Assembly (NCBI GenBank): GCA_963978905.1
Contig: OZ022259.1
Span: forward strand, 10,416,001-10,480,000
DNA length: 64,000 bases
From: Trichostrongylus colubriformis
Lineage: Eukaryota; Nematoda; Chromadorea; Rhabditida; Trichostrongylidae
Reading direction: 5' to 3'
Below, one piece after another: positions 25,592 through 38,450 of the stretch (position 1 is its first letter; each line of letters begins with the position of its first letter). Under the pieces are notes generated by a model that ran no database searches, had not been told where the DNA came from, and was given only the letters and a program-made list of their open reading frames with translations. The translations under genes and the position numbers were made by a program.

Positions 25592-26397
25592 TGTGTATCA
25601 TCCATATTTGTAAACCGCTGAACATGTTTTAACGGCAAACGGCGCCGCTATCAAGCGCATCTTTCCTGGGTCGAGCCAACGACTGTGTGGAGCCCGGAAT
25701 CGTAACCTTTTAAACCTCCAGAGGCTAAGTCAACCCTTGTTTAATACAGTGAAACGAGTGGAAGTAACGACAACCAGCTGCAGAAGGAAGCGAAGGCGAC
25801 TTTCCAATAGAGAGTGTCAATTAACCAACGGATCACGAGTAACAAAGATGTTTTAGCTAATTTCATCCCATACTTTTAGATGAAACCGAAAATGGGGCAA
25901 AGTGCTTGCTACTATGTGGAAGAACCAAGTTTTGTAAAGCTGACAATTTTTGAAGAAGTTTAGACAGTGCTTTGGGCAAAGATCGGTACATATTTTCGAA
26001 TGTGTAATTGTGTTGTAAAAATCCTTCCCTTCTTGGAATTCAATTTCGAAGTACGTTATGACTACCAGAGGTTAAAAATTAATCGCTACTCGGAGACTGT
26101 TAAAAAGAGCGATATTTTGAAGAGAGAGTTCTACACGTCCTTCCTCTTTTTTTAAATGGTCATTAACGATATCTGGATCTTTTAAATGATTCCACTTCTT
26201 TGGAAGGGTCTTTTTTCAAAGAAAGCCATAAAAACAAAGAGGCTTCGTTCTGTTACCAAAGAGAGGGGGGGTCGGCGAGAAGGTGATACATTTCTTTGAG
26301 GTGCTCTGTGAGCAGGGCGAATGGTTTTCAAGTGTTTGATTCTGTTGCTGATTAATCCGCACTATATCACTAATAAAGGATGAATAAAGAAAAATTG

Positions 26398-26697
26398 GGC
26401 GGAGGTGGTTCACGGAAAGGTGGCGGGCATTCTCACCCACACGCTGCTGGGAGCAAATCCCGCATCAATGGCCCCTCACACCAACCAAGCCCTCCATCCC
26501 TCAGAAGTACGTAAATCGACATTAGACCTATCTAGAGAGATTAAAGCGCTGGCTTCTACATCGGCTAGCCCGCAAGTAATTGTATAAACCAAATCGACAT
26601 CACCTGCCACCACGATTCTGAATGGAATCAGAATGCACGGCGCATCCCACAGAAGGGCTCGATTAAAGCCGAAAAACTTTATTCTTCATTTCTCACA
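26398..26697 (+). mobile_element. tRNA-derived SINE copy
   Basis: The head GGCGGAGGTGGTTCACGG with GGGAGCAAATCCCGC resembles pol III A and B boxes. The body has CCTCACACCAACCAAGCCCT and CACCACGATTCTGAATGGAA; the tail has GAATGCACGGCGCATC and AACTTTATTCTTCAT. The same order of blocks is seen in the copies at 58886, 35762 and 11785. Confidence 0.7.
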
Positions 26698-26911
26698 TCA
26701 CAAATAAACAGACTTTGATAAATGGATTGGGACGCCGCTCAATCTGGCCAAGTAAAAAAGTGGAGCTGTGAGCATATGGTCAGAGTAATGTCCCTCATAG
26801 AATTATCGCCATATGGATATAGCCTATCATTCAAAATCAGTGCTATACTGCATTCATGGAAGATTATTATTTTCACCATAATCTTTAATCAAGAATTGTA
26901 ATTATATAATA

Positions 26912-27588
26912 TTAGGTAGTCTAAAAAGTCTTTTCGTATTTTTAAATACCGCTTTTTCCCTCAAAACTGCTTTCCACAAAATTTCTTCTGTACATATATA
27001 TGTGGTACAAGTCCACACGCATCTATAGGTATTGTTGTCTTCCATCTCCCTGATAACCCTTCTCGGCAAAATAAAAATATCCAAAGTCACCTCACTTTCG
27101 ATTCCAATTTTTTCTTTGAATGGCATTAGACAGGGAAAGGAAAAGGTGATAATCCGATGGAGCAAGATCAGGGTTATAAGGCAGCAATTATTATCCAAGT
27201 TCGAGAATTTTTTAAACGAAAAAATTTTAAAAATTTTTTACCACTAGTGAAAAAATGACTCGCCAAAAAATTCTCGAGTTTGGATAAAAATTGCTGCCCC
27301 ATCCACCTTATAGCCCTCATCTTGCTCCATCGGATTATCACCTTTTCCTTTCCCTGTCTAACGCCATTCAAAGAAAAAAAAATTTTATAATTTTTGTACT
27401 GAAAATGAGGTTGACCGTTGATTTGTTTATTTTGCCGAAAAGGGTTATCCGGGAGATGGAAGACAATAATACCTATAGATGCGTGTGGACCTGTACTACG
27501 TGTGTATGTACAGAAGAGATTGCTGGAAAGCAGTTTGGAGGGAAAAAGCGGTATTTGAAAATACGAAAAAACTTTTTAGACTACCCAA
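26912..27588. mobile_element. Fold-back mariner derivative, copy 1
   Basis: 677 bp flanked by TA (26910-26911 and 27589-27590). Ends are TTAGGTAGTCTAAAAAGTC and the inverse of TTGGGTAGTCTAAAAAGT. The two halves are inverted copies of each other, with the centre near 27240. Each half carries the 3' end of a mariner transposase reading outward; the right half reads LPHPPYSPHLAPSDYHLF, containing the third catalytic Asp region but with His for Asp. It looks like two mariner 3' ends joined head to head, mobilised by a related transposase in trans. Confidence 0.85.
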
Positions 27589-28511
27589 TAGTATAATAGT
27601 ACAATAGGTACAATATGAGTCGTATTGACAATATAACAATCAATAGTATATAATAGACATAATGCTAATAATAATAAGCAAACAAGTCAGAAGAAGGAGC
27701 AAGCCCTTCCTGAAACCTATAAAATTCGATTTTTTTCGAGAGGATGAAAGCGTATTGTTCTAAGGAATACTGGATGCAGCTAGGGTCGGGGAGGAAAGAA
27801 AGGTAGCCGACAAGGAAAGTAATCCTTCGACAAAGGCAAGATGAATTCATAGTGTCCTATTTCCTTTCTATGACGTCATAGTAACCAAAAAGGGAAATAA
27901 CTGGCCATATGACCTATATCTGCTCACAGTATTCGCAGGATCGGACCCCACATAGGTCTGTTGGGCCTCCATAAGTATGTTGAATCACTAAAATGAAGGT
28001 CCGCTGGAAATAGCGAAACACTGAGTTGCAGCCTACTTTGTTTAGATCTAACACACATAAATGATTACGGCACGGCTAGTGCTATCTGTAAGCGAGGTAC
28101 CAGAGCCAAACACGTCTTCATGCCTCTGGATCACACATCTTGAAGGGCTGCATTCTTTTTAACCCAAAAACTTCTCAAAAATTCGTGAAAAATTCTCAAA
28201 GATTTTCATGGATTATTCAACCTCAAACCATTTTAAAAACTCTTCTTGTTCCGAACATGATGAGTTATGAGCGAAAACTGTCAAAAACTATTAGAATTCG
28301 AATTAAAATTTTCATGTTCCCGCCAAAATGTTCGATTCGCGTTATTATTTCGAGTATTGCTCCACAGATAGAAGAGCCCTACCACTGAGAGTGGTGAAAC
28401 GAGCACATTGGAAAATTCACTTACTGAAATTTCAAGGAGCAAAGAAAAAAGAAAGGGTCGTAAAAGGAAGTAAATTTTACATTCAATTTTTAAAATTTGA
28501 ATAACTTCTAC

Positions 28512-28595
28512 CTGGAAAAATCCTTTACACACTTGGATGACATGACACACTTTCACATAAGTGTGTCATGTCATCCAAGTAAGCGCTTTTTCCAG
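28512..28595. repeat. Perfect hairpin, 22-bp stem
   Basis: ACTTGGATGACATGACACAC plus TT (28531-28552) pairs perfectly with 28559-28580 around a 6-base loop, and an outer CTGGAAAAA..TTTTTCCAG pair encloses it. No TSD or gene context is evident. Confidence 0.85.
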
Positions 28596-30430
28596 TCGAC
28601 AAAAAAGCGTAAGCGAATGATTGATGGTTCCCAGTTGACTGCTGACACGCGGAGTGGACGTCGGCCAGCGTTACGAAAAGCGCGAATCACCGCGGGATCG
28701 TTCAGTTGCCGACTTCACACTATTATCGGCTTTGTTCTATCTAGTTAAAGAACGGAACAACTGAATGGTCGGGTTCCAAACAGAGGAATGCTTGCGGCCA
28801 GCAGAAACGGCAGTCAGTCGGTGTTGTTCGTCCAGCTGTTGTGTGTTGTTTTGACCAGAACCACGCGTAACTTCTTTGGACGACTGGGGTCCTCGGCTTC
28901 CGTTTTACAGAAAACGTAATGTACACTGAGGTTGAAATTGAGCTGTCCCAAAATATATCTTAAATTTAAGAAATGGTTGAGGTTCTAGCAATCGCGGAAA
29001 AACAAAAGCTTCATGAAACTCAACAACATAGAGCCCAGAAAAATAAAAATAAATTTCACTTTAAGTGAGTTTTGCAAAGATGCAGTGTAGATTGAGGAGT
29101 CCTATGTCGAGCTGTATAAGATTTAACCAAAGGAGCAGCGGTTTTGGCATTTTTCAAAGGATTCGTCCACGAAAAGTCCATGATTTTGATTCCTCCTAAA
29201 ATCACTATACTTGATATAGTTTATGAAAAAACCAGGAAAGGAACCAAACGCAAAATCTCCCTTGTTTCTGAGCAGAAATTAAAAAGTGGAAAAAGAAAAA
29301 ATCGTTTGGATTCAGCCAAGCAGCATCTGAACAGCCCCGGCGCGCAGAGTGCAGCTCCAATTTCCGCACCTAGTATTGATTTTCTTCTCACTCTGCGTCC
29401 CTGACCGCGTGACCACCGCTACTTGGCTGCCAGAGCCCTCTCGCCCCCTTCCCTGTACGCCCCACCCCATCGCGCGTTACTTCAAGAAGCTCTGTCGCAG
29501 CCGGATGGATTCTTAGTTTTTAGCAGAAGGCTGTGCACGCGACCCTAGGCAAATGCAATATAAATATATGGGTAACAGAAGAACTCGAATGTCTGCGGGC
29601 GATTCTCGATATGTGTGGACAGTGACAGGGAGTAGTCCTCAGCTCTGCGAGGTCATAGAGAAAATTCTTCGCTTTTCAATTTTTGTTTCAGAATTTCCTA
29701 TCCTTCCCTGTGCTGCTTCCTGTCACTCCTCCTCCTGCCCTGTGGAAGCCGGACTCTGACCACGGGAAGCAAGGGCGCTGATCAGCGAATATTATGAACA
29801 GGATCAACTTTCTCGACAGTGTTGATTCCAAAGAACATTAGAGAGATTATAACCACTATATTTTTATTACTGCATTTTAGCTAGGAATTTCGTATGAGTC
29901 GAGATATGACATTTGAAATTTGAGGTCGAAAACCGCATGAATCCCTCTTATCTAATATAATAAAGGTATATGTTATAAGATGTTGCAGTTCTAGAGTCCT
30001 ATAGGGTGTTATAAATTCATATGTAATGTGAAATTAGGCATTATAAAAAAATGTTCCTAATTTACCTCTGAAGTTTGCTGGTGGCAAAAGTCACACTTTT
30101 TGAAACCTTATGTGGTTTGGAAAAGCCCGAATCTGATAAAGCTTGACCTATACAAATGGATGAATAGGAAGGAACATTTCCTTGCAGGAAAAAGCGGAGT
30201 GGGTTAAGGATCGTACGATACACCAGCAGTTTTTTGAAGGAGTATCATGGAGATTTATTGGGGCGCCACTGTAATTGTTATGTATGTGATAAGCCGTTAG
30301 GCCCATAGCGGCATCGGCCAAAACCGTGAACCTTAAAGCTTTTTGAAGTTTCAGCCGGTATAAGTTTTGATGTTCTTTTGGATACCAAAAAGGTATAGTC
30401 AGTCACTTTGGTGCCATATATGGTGTTATT

Positions 30431-30608
30431 TCAGCATGTGTTTCAATTTGTCCATAACGATAGAGAGAGAAGCACTGAATGGAAGTGCTTCGTTGAACTT
30501 TGTGTATATGTTTTCCATGTCAAGTCCGACCGGCCCTAGTCTGTTTGAAGAACATCAAAATTGGGAGAGGGATACTACTGTTCAAGAGATTACAAATCAT
30601 TATAGGTG
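30431..30608 (+). CDS. Possible exon, unidentified
   Basis: After the acceptor-like GTTATTTCAG an open frame encodes NLSITIEREALNGSASLNF, SSPTGPSLFEEHQNWE and RDTTVQEITNHYR, up to a donor-like TATAG|GTGTAG. The splice borders are plausible but there is no recognised domain and no neighbouring exon. Confidence 0.15.
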
Positions 30609-31689
30609 TAGTTAACGTCCAAGTGATTCTACGGTTCAAATAAAAGTTGAAAACGTGGCGTAAAACAAGCAGATCAGGACGGAAAGGTTTAAGCTACACA
30701 TATATTATGAGGCACTGTTGCGTAACCAAGAAGAAATATTTGTTATGAAAAAGACGAAGGAAGGTAAAACCAAATAAAATAAAAATGACTGCTAAGATAT
30801 GATAAACGTCCTAGAAAGTCAGTTAAGGGCGCTCGTGATTTGTCATATGCTGCCACTTCCCTCCTTCATGGACAATGAGTCCCATGGGAGCGTTGTTTCA
30901 TGATACGATTATTTGCCGAAAAAGTGTGACTCGTGCTTCGCGAATCTGGTCTCGGTCACAAGCTGAATGGAAACAACCACATCAACAAAAGCAACAACAA
31001 AAACAATCTGCCGGACGAGGGATGCCGTGGGAGAACATTCCCAGGAAAAGTACCAAAATTCTATGGAAACGCCATGAAAACATAAGCAATTCAGCACAAA
31101 AGACATCGGCTTTTACAAGGTGCCGGACGGTAAGATACACTGAATGAAAATCATAACTGAAAAAAACTCCGGTTTCGTAATAGGTATAATTATCGGACTG
31201 GGGCCGGAGAGGTGCTTCGAGGAAGTTCCTGGAGGAAGTTTCATGATTCAACCACAGGCTCCGTTCCAAACCCGTTCCGAAAAGGAAATTCCATGGATTA
31301 AATGTTTGCTGATGGAAAAATGTGGTGCTCGCGAACGTTCTATGTCACCGAAATAATAATAAATTCTCAAAATTGGTATGGGCCCGCGAAATGACAACAT
31401 ATGACACATCTAGAGAGGGTTTCGTCTGCTATTCAATCCATATTGGATTCTTCCCTTCTTTGCATTTAGTGTGTGTAGAAGAGAGAAAAACGGAAACACA
31501 GTGATTTCTTCAAAGGAATCTCCTATACGACCCATGGTACGAAAACTGGCAAAACCAGAAATATTGAAAAGATGAAATTTCACTCAAAAAATTGCTTGAA
31601 TGCACCGCTCGAGTTAATTAAGAAAGTCACAATTCGGAGTCACGCCTTCTACGTTGATAAAACTCCGAGTTCAGAGACAGCTCTCCTGT

Positions 31690-31965
31690 GGCGGAATTTG
31701 GCCGGAAAGCTGATTGGGGGTCCTTATCGCGGCTAGATTTGGCTGCGTTTCGGTCTCAAGTTCGCTGAAGGTGGACTTGAAGCGGGGCGGGGCAATATTC
31801 GGCAACGCTTTGTGGTTCCGCTGTCTGCATCACCCCTTCAGTGACTAGTGACACAGAAGGACTGAAAGAACATCTTCCATCCGGGGAAAGGAGTGAGACT
31901 TCACTCCTGGAGTTTTTGAAGTTTTTTTTTTGTTTTTTTCTGCTATTGAACTATTAAGCCTATTG
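31690..31965 (+). repeat. GC-rich dispersed repeat, diverged relative
   Basis: Shares CCCTTCAGTGACTAGTGACA, CAGAAGG and a T-rich GAGTTTTTGAAGTTTTT block in the same order as 2160-2449. Borders are uncertain. Confidence 0.4.
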
Positions 31966-32140
31966 AACTACTGAGCACCTTAGCGTTCATATTCCACAAA
32001 TGCTCTACAAAAATTATTACTATTACCGCTTACGGAGTCTTCGAAACAAGTATATATGTATAGGATACTTTCGTTGTGAAGAAACATTTTTCCATCACAA
32101 AAGACTGTGAAATTACTTACAGCTCGCTGTCAGGTGATAT

Positions 32141-32611
32141 GGTTTAAAGGAACTGGAAGGGGTCCGAAACAAGAGGAATATGCAAAGAAATGAGTATTTT
32201 GTAGCGAACACTGAAGGTTAGAAGCGATAATCGGTGAAAAAAACCGGATTCAAAAGCGCGACGCTGCGGTCTGTATTCGCATCCCATTCGCATCAACACA
32301 CTGACTTTCCGAGTTGCCCGCTGTAGGAGGCAGGCTGAGACCAACGCTAGTTGTAACACTTAACTTCCAGCGCAGCGGAGTGGCCATTCCCAACTACATT
32401 AGCATTTATGTAAGTACATCTAGAAACAGTATAAGAAAGAACAAAGAAAATAATAAAAGGAAAAAACAACTTTATAACAGAAACATCTCCTTTTGGAACC
32501 ATGCCAAGGCGTCAAATTGGCGAGTTTGTGCAATGGCGGCCACTTAAACTCGTTCGAACTACGTCTGTTCTACCGTAGGCCAAAATTGCCCCCCTTCCGG
32601 TGTCTTTAAGG
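32141..32611 (-). mobile_element. 470-bp element with GACACC..GAAGGGG ends, copy B
   Basis: Inverted relative to the copy at 16208-16675 and about 471 bp long. Starts GGTTTAAAGGAACTGGAAGG and ends CCTTCCGGTGTCTTTAAGG. Several short open frames inside are mirrored in the other copy and are not genes. Confidence 0.75.
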
Positions 32612-34828
32612 TTATCGCATTCAAGGAATGTAAACCGTGTCTTGCTAAAATGACTGGTGACGGTTATACTATAATTTGAAGTGTCTACATACTTTTGGTA
32701 CAAATTGTAGCCTTAATAGCAGCGATTGAATTGCGAGTAGTAGCACAGGCTTTACGCTTCACGGTGCTCGAAACGAAATAAACGAACAGCTAAACATTCA
32801 AACAGTCTGAAGGGGCGTTGCTGTGGGGCGGTGCGGGTAGATACCGAAACTCTGCAAATCCGACGATTTCCGAGTGAAAACCAGTAAACAAACTATACGA
32901 TATCTTTAAGAGACAAGCAATCTATTGATGAAATCTCATCTCAAATGACTTTATTTGAACTTCAGAAGGACGCACCCTTGGCCACATGTTGTGACCAGTG
33001 CAACAGTGGTCTCTGATCAGACAGCACCATTTCATTATTCTGCAGCAATGACCGCCAGACAGCATCTTTTGATTTATTCGACTACCTTAATTGGATATCT
33101 TACAGCGCAAAGCCTCCATTACTCCTCACAACTTCTCATCCTATGGGAGCTACCCGAAGGAAGATTAGGGCGGATTGGAAGACAATCATGTTAGGTCTAT
33201 GGGTGAGAAGTGATAGTATCCGAGTCCAGATACACGTTATGGAGTGGCTGTTCACCATCTATAGGGGGGGGGGAGCCAAAAAAGCAGAATTTCCTCCTCC
33301 ATTTTCTATTACTTTATTCAAACTTCAATAAAATCTTACGAGGTATTTCCATGTCCAAATTCTAGAACACACCTCATACTATCACTAAACTCCGTGAGCT
33401 TCTGTACGAACAGGAACGGGAGCTTGTACCGAGTGAACAAGATGTGTCATCTCAACTGGTCAAAGTCTGAAGCTTCGTCGCTCTCGTTCACAACATTGCT
33501 AAGGTCCGTTCACTCTAGGTACCTTAGGGGATTCATATTGGGTGGTGTTCTTAAACAATCCGTTTTCTCCGGGTTCCCAACGCCCTTCGCTTTCATGAGC
33601 CAGAACGCACCATTACCATTGAAACCTCCAGGAAGTGAGTTTGAGGCATTAAAAATGACACTTTCGATTATAGAAGAGTTGTTGAGCAGCAAAGGCTCTG
33701 TGACTTCCATGAACCGAAGGGCCAATCCTTAGGAAGCTTCCCACAAAAGACCTACCACGGAACCTGGCTCCACTCTTTCAAGCGGACTTTGTTACCGTAT
33801 GTGCTCTGAAGCCCAACTGCGCTGACTGAAGGCTCCGTATTTTGATGAAGGTGAAAGTAGTGAGTCTCAGCTTGCTCCTGTTTCTAGAGGAAAATTTCCG
33901 GAATATTTTACCCAATACTTTTATCTTTATCGTTTTTCCTTGTTTTGTATACTTGGCGGAGGTGAGCCGTGAGCAAAATTATTTTCTGGCACCCCCTGTA
34001 TATCCCGAACAAAATTCATGTTAATATCTTCTTGTACTTGGTATGATAAGGGTTTGTGAAGGGTCCATACTTTCGCCGAGTCCAGTATAGGCCGAGTAAG
34101 GTGCGTGCCATCAAGACAACATACTTTCGGGGCCGCTGTGGCGCGTGGCGCATTGGGTGCGTGTTACGGGCGCTGTATTTGGTCTCAAAGCGACTATGCC
34201 TAAAAAAGGCACAGGGCACCTCATCACTACATGACCCAACCAATACGACGCGTGGAGCTCGCATTCATCACGTCGTACATCACACACCGCAGCGAATTTT
34301 CTGTTCTAATGGCACATGCCAGGCAAAACGGTGTTCGACTGCCGCTACGATTTCTAGTGGAATGTTTCTGACGCTTCTATACAGGGACTGTTCAGTACCA
34401 AGAATTTAACATTCTTCCTTTACACGTAAGATAGTCACAAAAATCAGCAAGCCCATATTTCCCTTCTCTTACGCAATATAATTATAGCAATAGAATGTAA
34501 ACAAGATTATGCAGGTCTTAATTGCGTTGATAAACTGTAGTAAACAATACCAAATACTAATACATTAGGTTGAGGCGGCGTAGGCGCGTTTCCTTAGCTC
34601 TGTGAGTGCTATGGTCATAATTTAGCACTCTTGCGATTGAGTATCGAGAATGCAATGGAAAGGGCCTCCGAGCAGAACGCTATGGTCATAAATCGCAACT
34701 TTCATGAATTGATTGACATACGATAGGTAACAATAGCAATACAGCTGGCGAGAGCAATGTTGGCTTCAGTATGTAGTATGAAAAACTAATTCCGATTTAT
34801 TTGATGTCTGTTTGGTAAGACATCTATA
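32612..34828. other. No supported gene
   Basis: A run of 10 G lies at 33264-33273. At 33961-34000, GAGCAAAATTATTTTCTGGC then ACCCCCTGTA looks like a solitary inverted end of a DNA transposon next to TA; no partner end was found. Frames at 33394-33732 and 34056-34409 have no known motif. Confidence 0.4.
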
Positions 34829-35330
34829 CAGTAGCGGTCAAAAATATATGCGGTTCCGGATTTTAACCATAACTTTGGTCAGCGTTCACATATCTCGTTC
34901 AAATTTTTTTGCGTTTTGAAGGCAACTGTCATTCAGTGAAAGAAGGTACATCAGCCGAGTAGGGTGCAGTGTGAAGGTGGAAAAAATTATTTAACTGAAA
35001 ACACTGGAAATGATCAACACCGTGCTTCGGTGCTGTCAGGATTCCAAAGGACGGGTAATAATGTTCTAGCCTCATTCCGCACTATTTTTTGCATAATGGC
35101 TCGTTCGTTGAGTTATAAGCTTTTTATGGCTAATTGAATTTCTGAAAGGTTCGGCCATTTTTAGAGCTTCCAGGTAGATAATTTATTACCTTCACACTGC
35201 ATCCTACTCGGCTAAGATACTTTTTTCATAGAGTAGCAGTTGCCTTCAAATTACTAAAAAAAAAGAGTCTGTAAACGTCGGCCAAAACTATGGTTATGTC
35301 CAAAACCGCATATATTTTTGACCGCTACTG
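34829..35330. mobile_element. CAGTAGCGGTC-type MITE, complete copy
   Basis: 502 bp flanked by TA (34827-34828 and 35331-35332). Ends are CAGTAGCGGTCAAAAATATA and its inverse, then TGCGGTT. Subterminal inverted homology runs far inward: AACCATAACTTTGG near the left and CCAAAACTATGGTTAT near the right, and the CTTCACACTGCA blocks also pair. No coding frame. A Tc1/mariner-type non-autonomous element; the autonomous parent is not in the window. Confidence 0.88.
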
Positions 35331-35761
35331 TATATGATATAGATATATATTTAATGTGATATGTTTGATTTAATAATAGAAGTAATTGTAAAACTGATAA
35401 TAATGTTAATAATGCTGAACGAAATGCTAAGCGGGTAGATGAAGCTGAAAGAAACCGGTCTCCAGTGGACAAAGGTGTGTACATTTGTGGCTGGCAGAAA
35501 GTGCCATATCGAGTTACTCGCCGGCGAATTCTCCGACTCACCCCGACAGTAATTTCATACTGTTTCAAAGGGTGCGGCCTGTTGTGCACTGGTCAAACAA
35601 GGAGCAGCCGCAGTTCCGTAAAGACCTGAATGGGAACCATTCGTCCCTGCTTGAGAAATCATCCCCACAGAAAGGGGTGACCAGGGTGAAGGAATTACTT
35701 TTGCAGGAAAACATGCTTAACAGAAAATGACAGCGATTGGCCAGTAATGATAGTGCATTGA

Positions 35762-36050
35762 TAAAAGGATGAAGAATAAAGTTCTGAGCATGTCCCTTCT
35801 GCAAGATGCGCCATGCATTCTAGTTCCATTAATAGTGGTGACAGACTAATACTATTTGCCATATAAATGACTTTCGGGGGCCAGCCAATGTTCAAATCAG
35901 TGCTTTTATCCTTCCAGACGGGTCTGGCACTGAGTCACCGACCCCGGAGATATGGCAGGCTTGATTGGCCTGGACGGACTCTGATGCAGGGTTTGATCTC
36001 CGCACGATGGGAGTGGAGTGCATGCCACCTATCACTATACCACCTCCGCC
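35762..36050 (-). mobile_element. tRNA-derived SINE copy
   Basis: On the minus strand: GGCGGAGGTGGTATAGTGAT, then GCGGAGATCAAACCCTGC, GGGGTCGGTGACTCAG, CACCACTATTAATGGAAC, AATGCATGGCGCATCTTGCA and AACTTTATTCTTCATC. Nearly full length. Confidence 0.72.
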
Positions 36051-38450
36051 AAAGGAAAGTTATACAGTTGGAGAAGTAGGTCAGTGGCAAGAGACGCCTT
36101 TACCACACTCACAGTCTAAGGATCAGTCCGTGGAACGAAGCTGCTCTATGGATATGTGCAGTCAAATACCAATAAGATTTTGGACATAAGGCAATGGGAA
36201 GCGCATTACGATAGTAGTGGTACAGCAAACTTAGTGTATGACAAAGCAGCCTACAGTGCATGATTATACCGGGCACTAGTTGCATTTCGAGTCGCGCAGT
36301 GACCTATTCCGAATGTCCTGGTCCACAAAAGTGTATCTTCAAGTCACAGAGACATTCTTTGAAATTCTCCCAAGACAACAGGACGTATGACATGAATATC
36401 ACCAATCTATAGTATCCCTGGAACTTTCAGCTTTACAGTTCGAGGACGACACCTAAGTGGCAGTTGGTAGTGCACTGGATAGGCACACAGCATGGATACA
36501 ACGTTCTGTCCGTAATGCGTCATCCTGTGAGAAAAATTTAATAGCGCGTTATGCACCGAATGAATTGAGGATGAGCACCGGTCTAGCCTGAGGGTAAATT
36601 CAAGATTCGAAGAAGAAGAAAATTCGAAGCATAAGTAAGCAATCGATAATTGAAAGATTCACTCGCACGTGAAGAGAACATTAAATATTCTTTTATCTAG
36701 CAAACATTCTAATGGCCCTCTCTTCTCATTGGTAAAGCTCCCACACAGGAGAAGAACGTCTTGCTGCCAAAATTATGCTGCTCTATAAGAAAAACTAATA
36801 GATTTATAACGTAATAGCTTACGAAAGTCCCGTATTGTACTCTTCATCAGGATTGTTATCATTGGTGGCTCAAATTTCATGTGCACTCCAAAAAAAGCTG
36901 AACATCAACAGACATCGCGATGATTTTTTATGAGCGACTAACGGTAAGTTAACACTTTCACCTTGAACAAGTATTTCCGCTAATTTCACCGAAGTATCTT
37001 CTTTTATTCGAAAAAAGCGCAATAGAGTATTGGTGACGATCAATAACTTCTTTGATTCAATTTCTTTTCGAATTCACAGACATATTCGAATGTGCTCGAG
37101 TCTACACAACGAACTGCAAATGCCAACTGGCACTCAGAGCTGCAAAAATTACGGGGGCTTTCAGGGATTCATCAAGTTGGTTCATGAATTCTTTCCCACG
37201 TCAGGTGTAGGGTGTTCATCGCGACAGAACTTCCCGCAAGCCCACGGAATGCACGTGATGAACGAGGTGCAATTGGAGTAGCCGATCGCCTTTTCTAACT
37301 CGCGAGTGGTGCAATCTGGGTGCAGCTCAAGTTAACAACGCAACGCGTCTCCATTGATGTCGGTCCGTCGCCCATGCCGTTCATACTCGTCGAGACTCGT
37401 ATCTCCGTCGACTGCCTCAAGGGCGAGCAGTGCGATCGGTAGTCGTGCCCGGGCCGAATGCAGCGCTGACTCTGGATGCTGGATGTGTGTTCAATAGCTT
37501 TTGGTTTTTTTTCTTGCAATATACAGCTGCAGTGCCGATCGTTTTTGAGTCTGATTTACTAGATGGAAACTGAAGCAAATAAGGTTATCAGTCATGCAGC
37601 AAGATTTCAAATTACTCCAATTTTCTGCCCCAACATCTCGTTCTTTGGTGGGAACCAAGGAGTTATTCACATTCCAGCTACTGAAAGTCATTAAAAACCC
37701 CGAGCAGGCAGAACATCTCCTTTCGTTAGAGCTCTTTTTCTAGAAATATAATCGATTATATGTAAGATTGTGGCATACCTAGTTTGTTCGACCTTCTTCA
37801 CCTAAAAGAAGGGGGAGGGGATAACTCGTCGAATTTCGAATAACATTTTTTACATGGATGTTCAACAGTAATCACCTCTACAGGACTATGCCTGTATAAA
37901 TGCCAACCACGGTATATCAATATCTCAGTACTCCGTAGCATCTAACATGTTAGAATCCCTTATCACTGCCAAAAACTCACTCATGGAAATTATAAATGCA
38001 AAATTACCATGTTCAGATCGAATCGCTCTTTAATCTAAGTGGAGTCAATTTCTCTGCTTGTTACCTCGACCGCGTTATTGAGTAGTACTAGTAGCGAAGC
38101 CATGGCTGATATAATTTATACCCAATAAGGTTAAAAACACAAAAGTGTTATTAGATACGAGATACACAAAAGTGTTATTGGATACGAGTATTCAAATTCA
38201 TGGCGATTTCTTTTGGCCAAATTCCACATTAAATAGAATAATATTGGAGACTTTTAACTCTTGAACTAAAGGTTTGGAAGTTCGGTGAACTAATACGAGT
38301 AATAGTTACTAGGAATCAGTAAGTACCACATTCAACAGCAGCTCGGTAGAGAAGAAATGGTACATAGAGCCACGATGGAGCATTACCAAAAATAAATATG
38401 GAAAACCGTTCGAAAGGCTATGAAGTCGTCAGAACATCTGGTAAAAAGAT
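36051..38450. other. No supported gene
   Basis: Only short frames and the small tandem duplication at 38128 were seen. Confidence 0.5.
38128..38195 (+). repeat. Short tandem duplication
   Basis: ACACAAAAGTGTTATTAGAT followed by ACGAG repeats as ACACAAAAGTGTTATTGGAT followed by ACGAG. Two units, one mismatch. Confidence 0.75.

Larger units (their letters stand above)
27589..32140. other. No supported gene
   Basis: Contains the perfect hairpin at 28531, the candidate exon at 30431 and the repeat at 31690. Remaining frames are short and unremarkable. Confidence 0.45.

Noticed and set aside
27174..27596. Open frames with LPHPPYSPHLAPSDYHLF and EMEDNNTYRCVWTCTT-type strings
   Set aside because: They are parts of the fold-back mariner arms and recur in mirrored form at 42004-42644; they are not independent genes.
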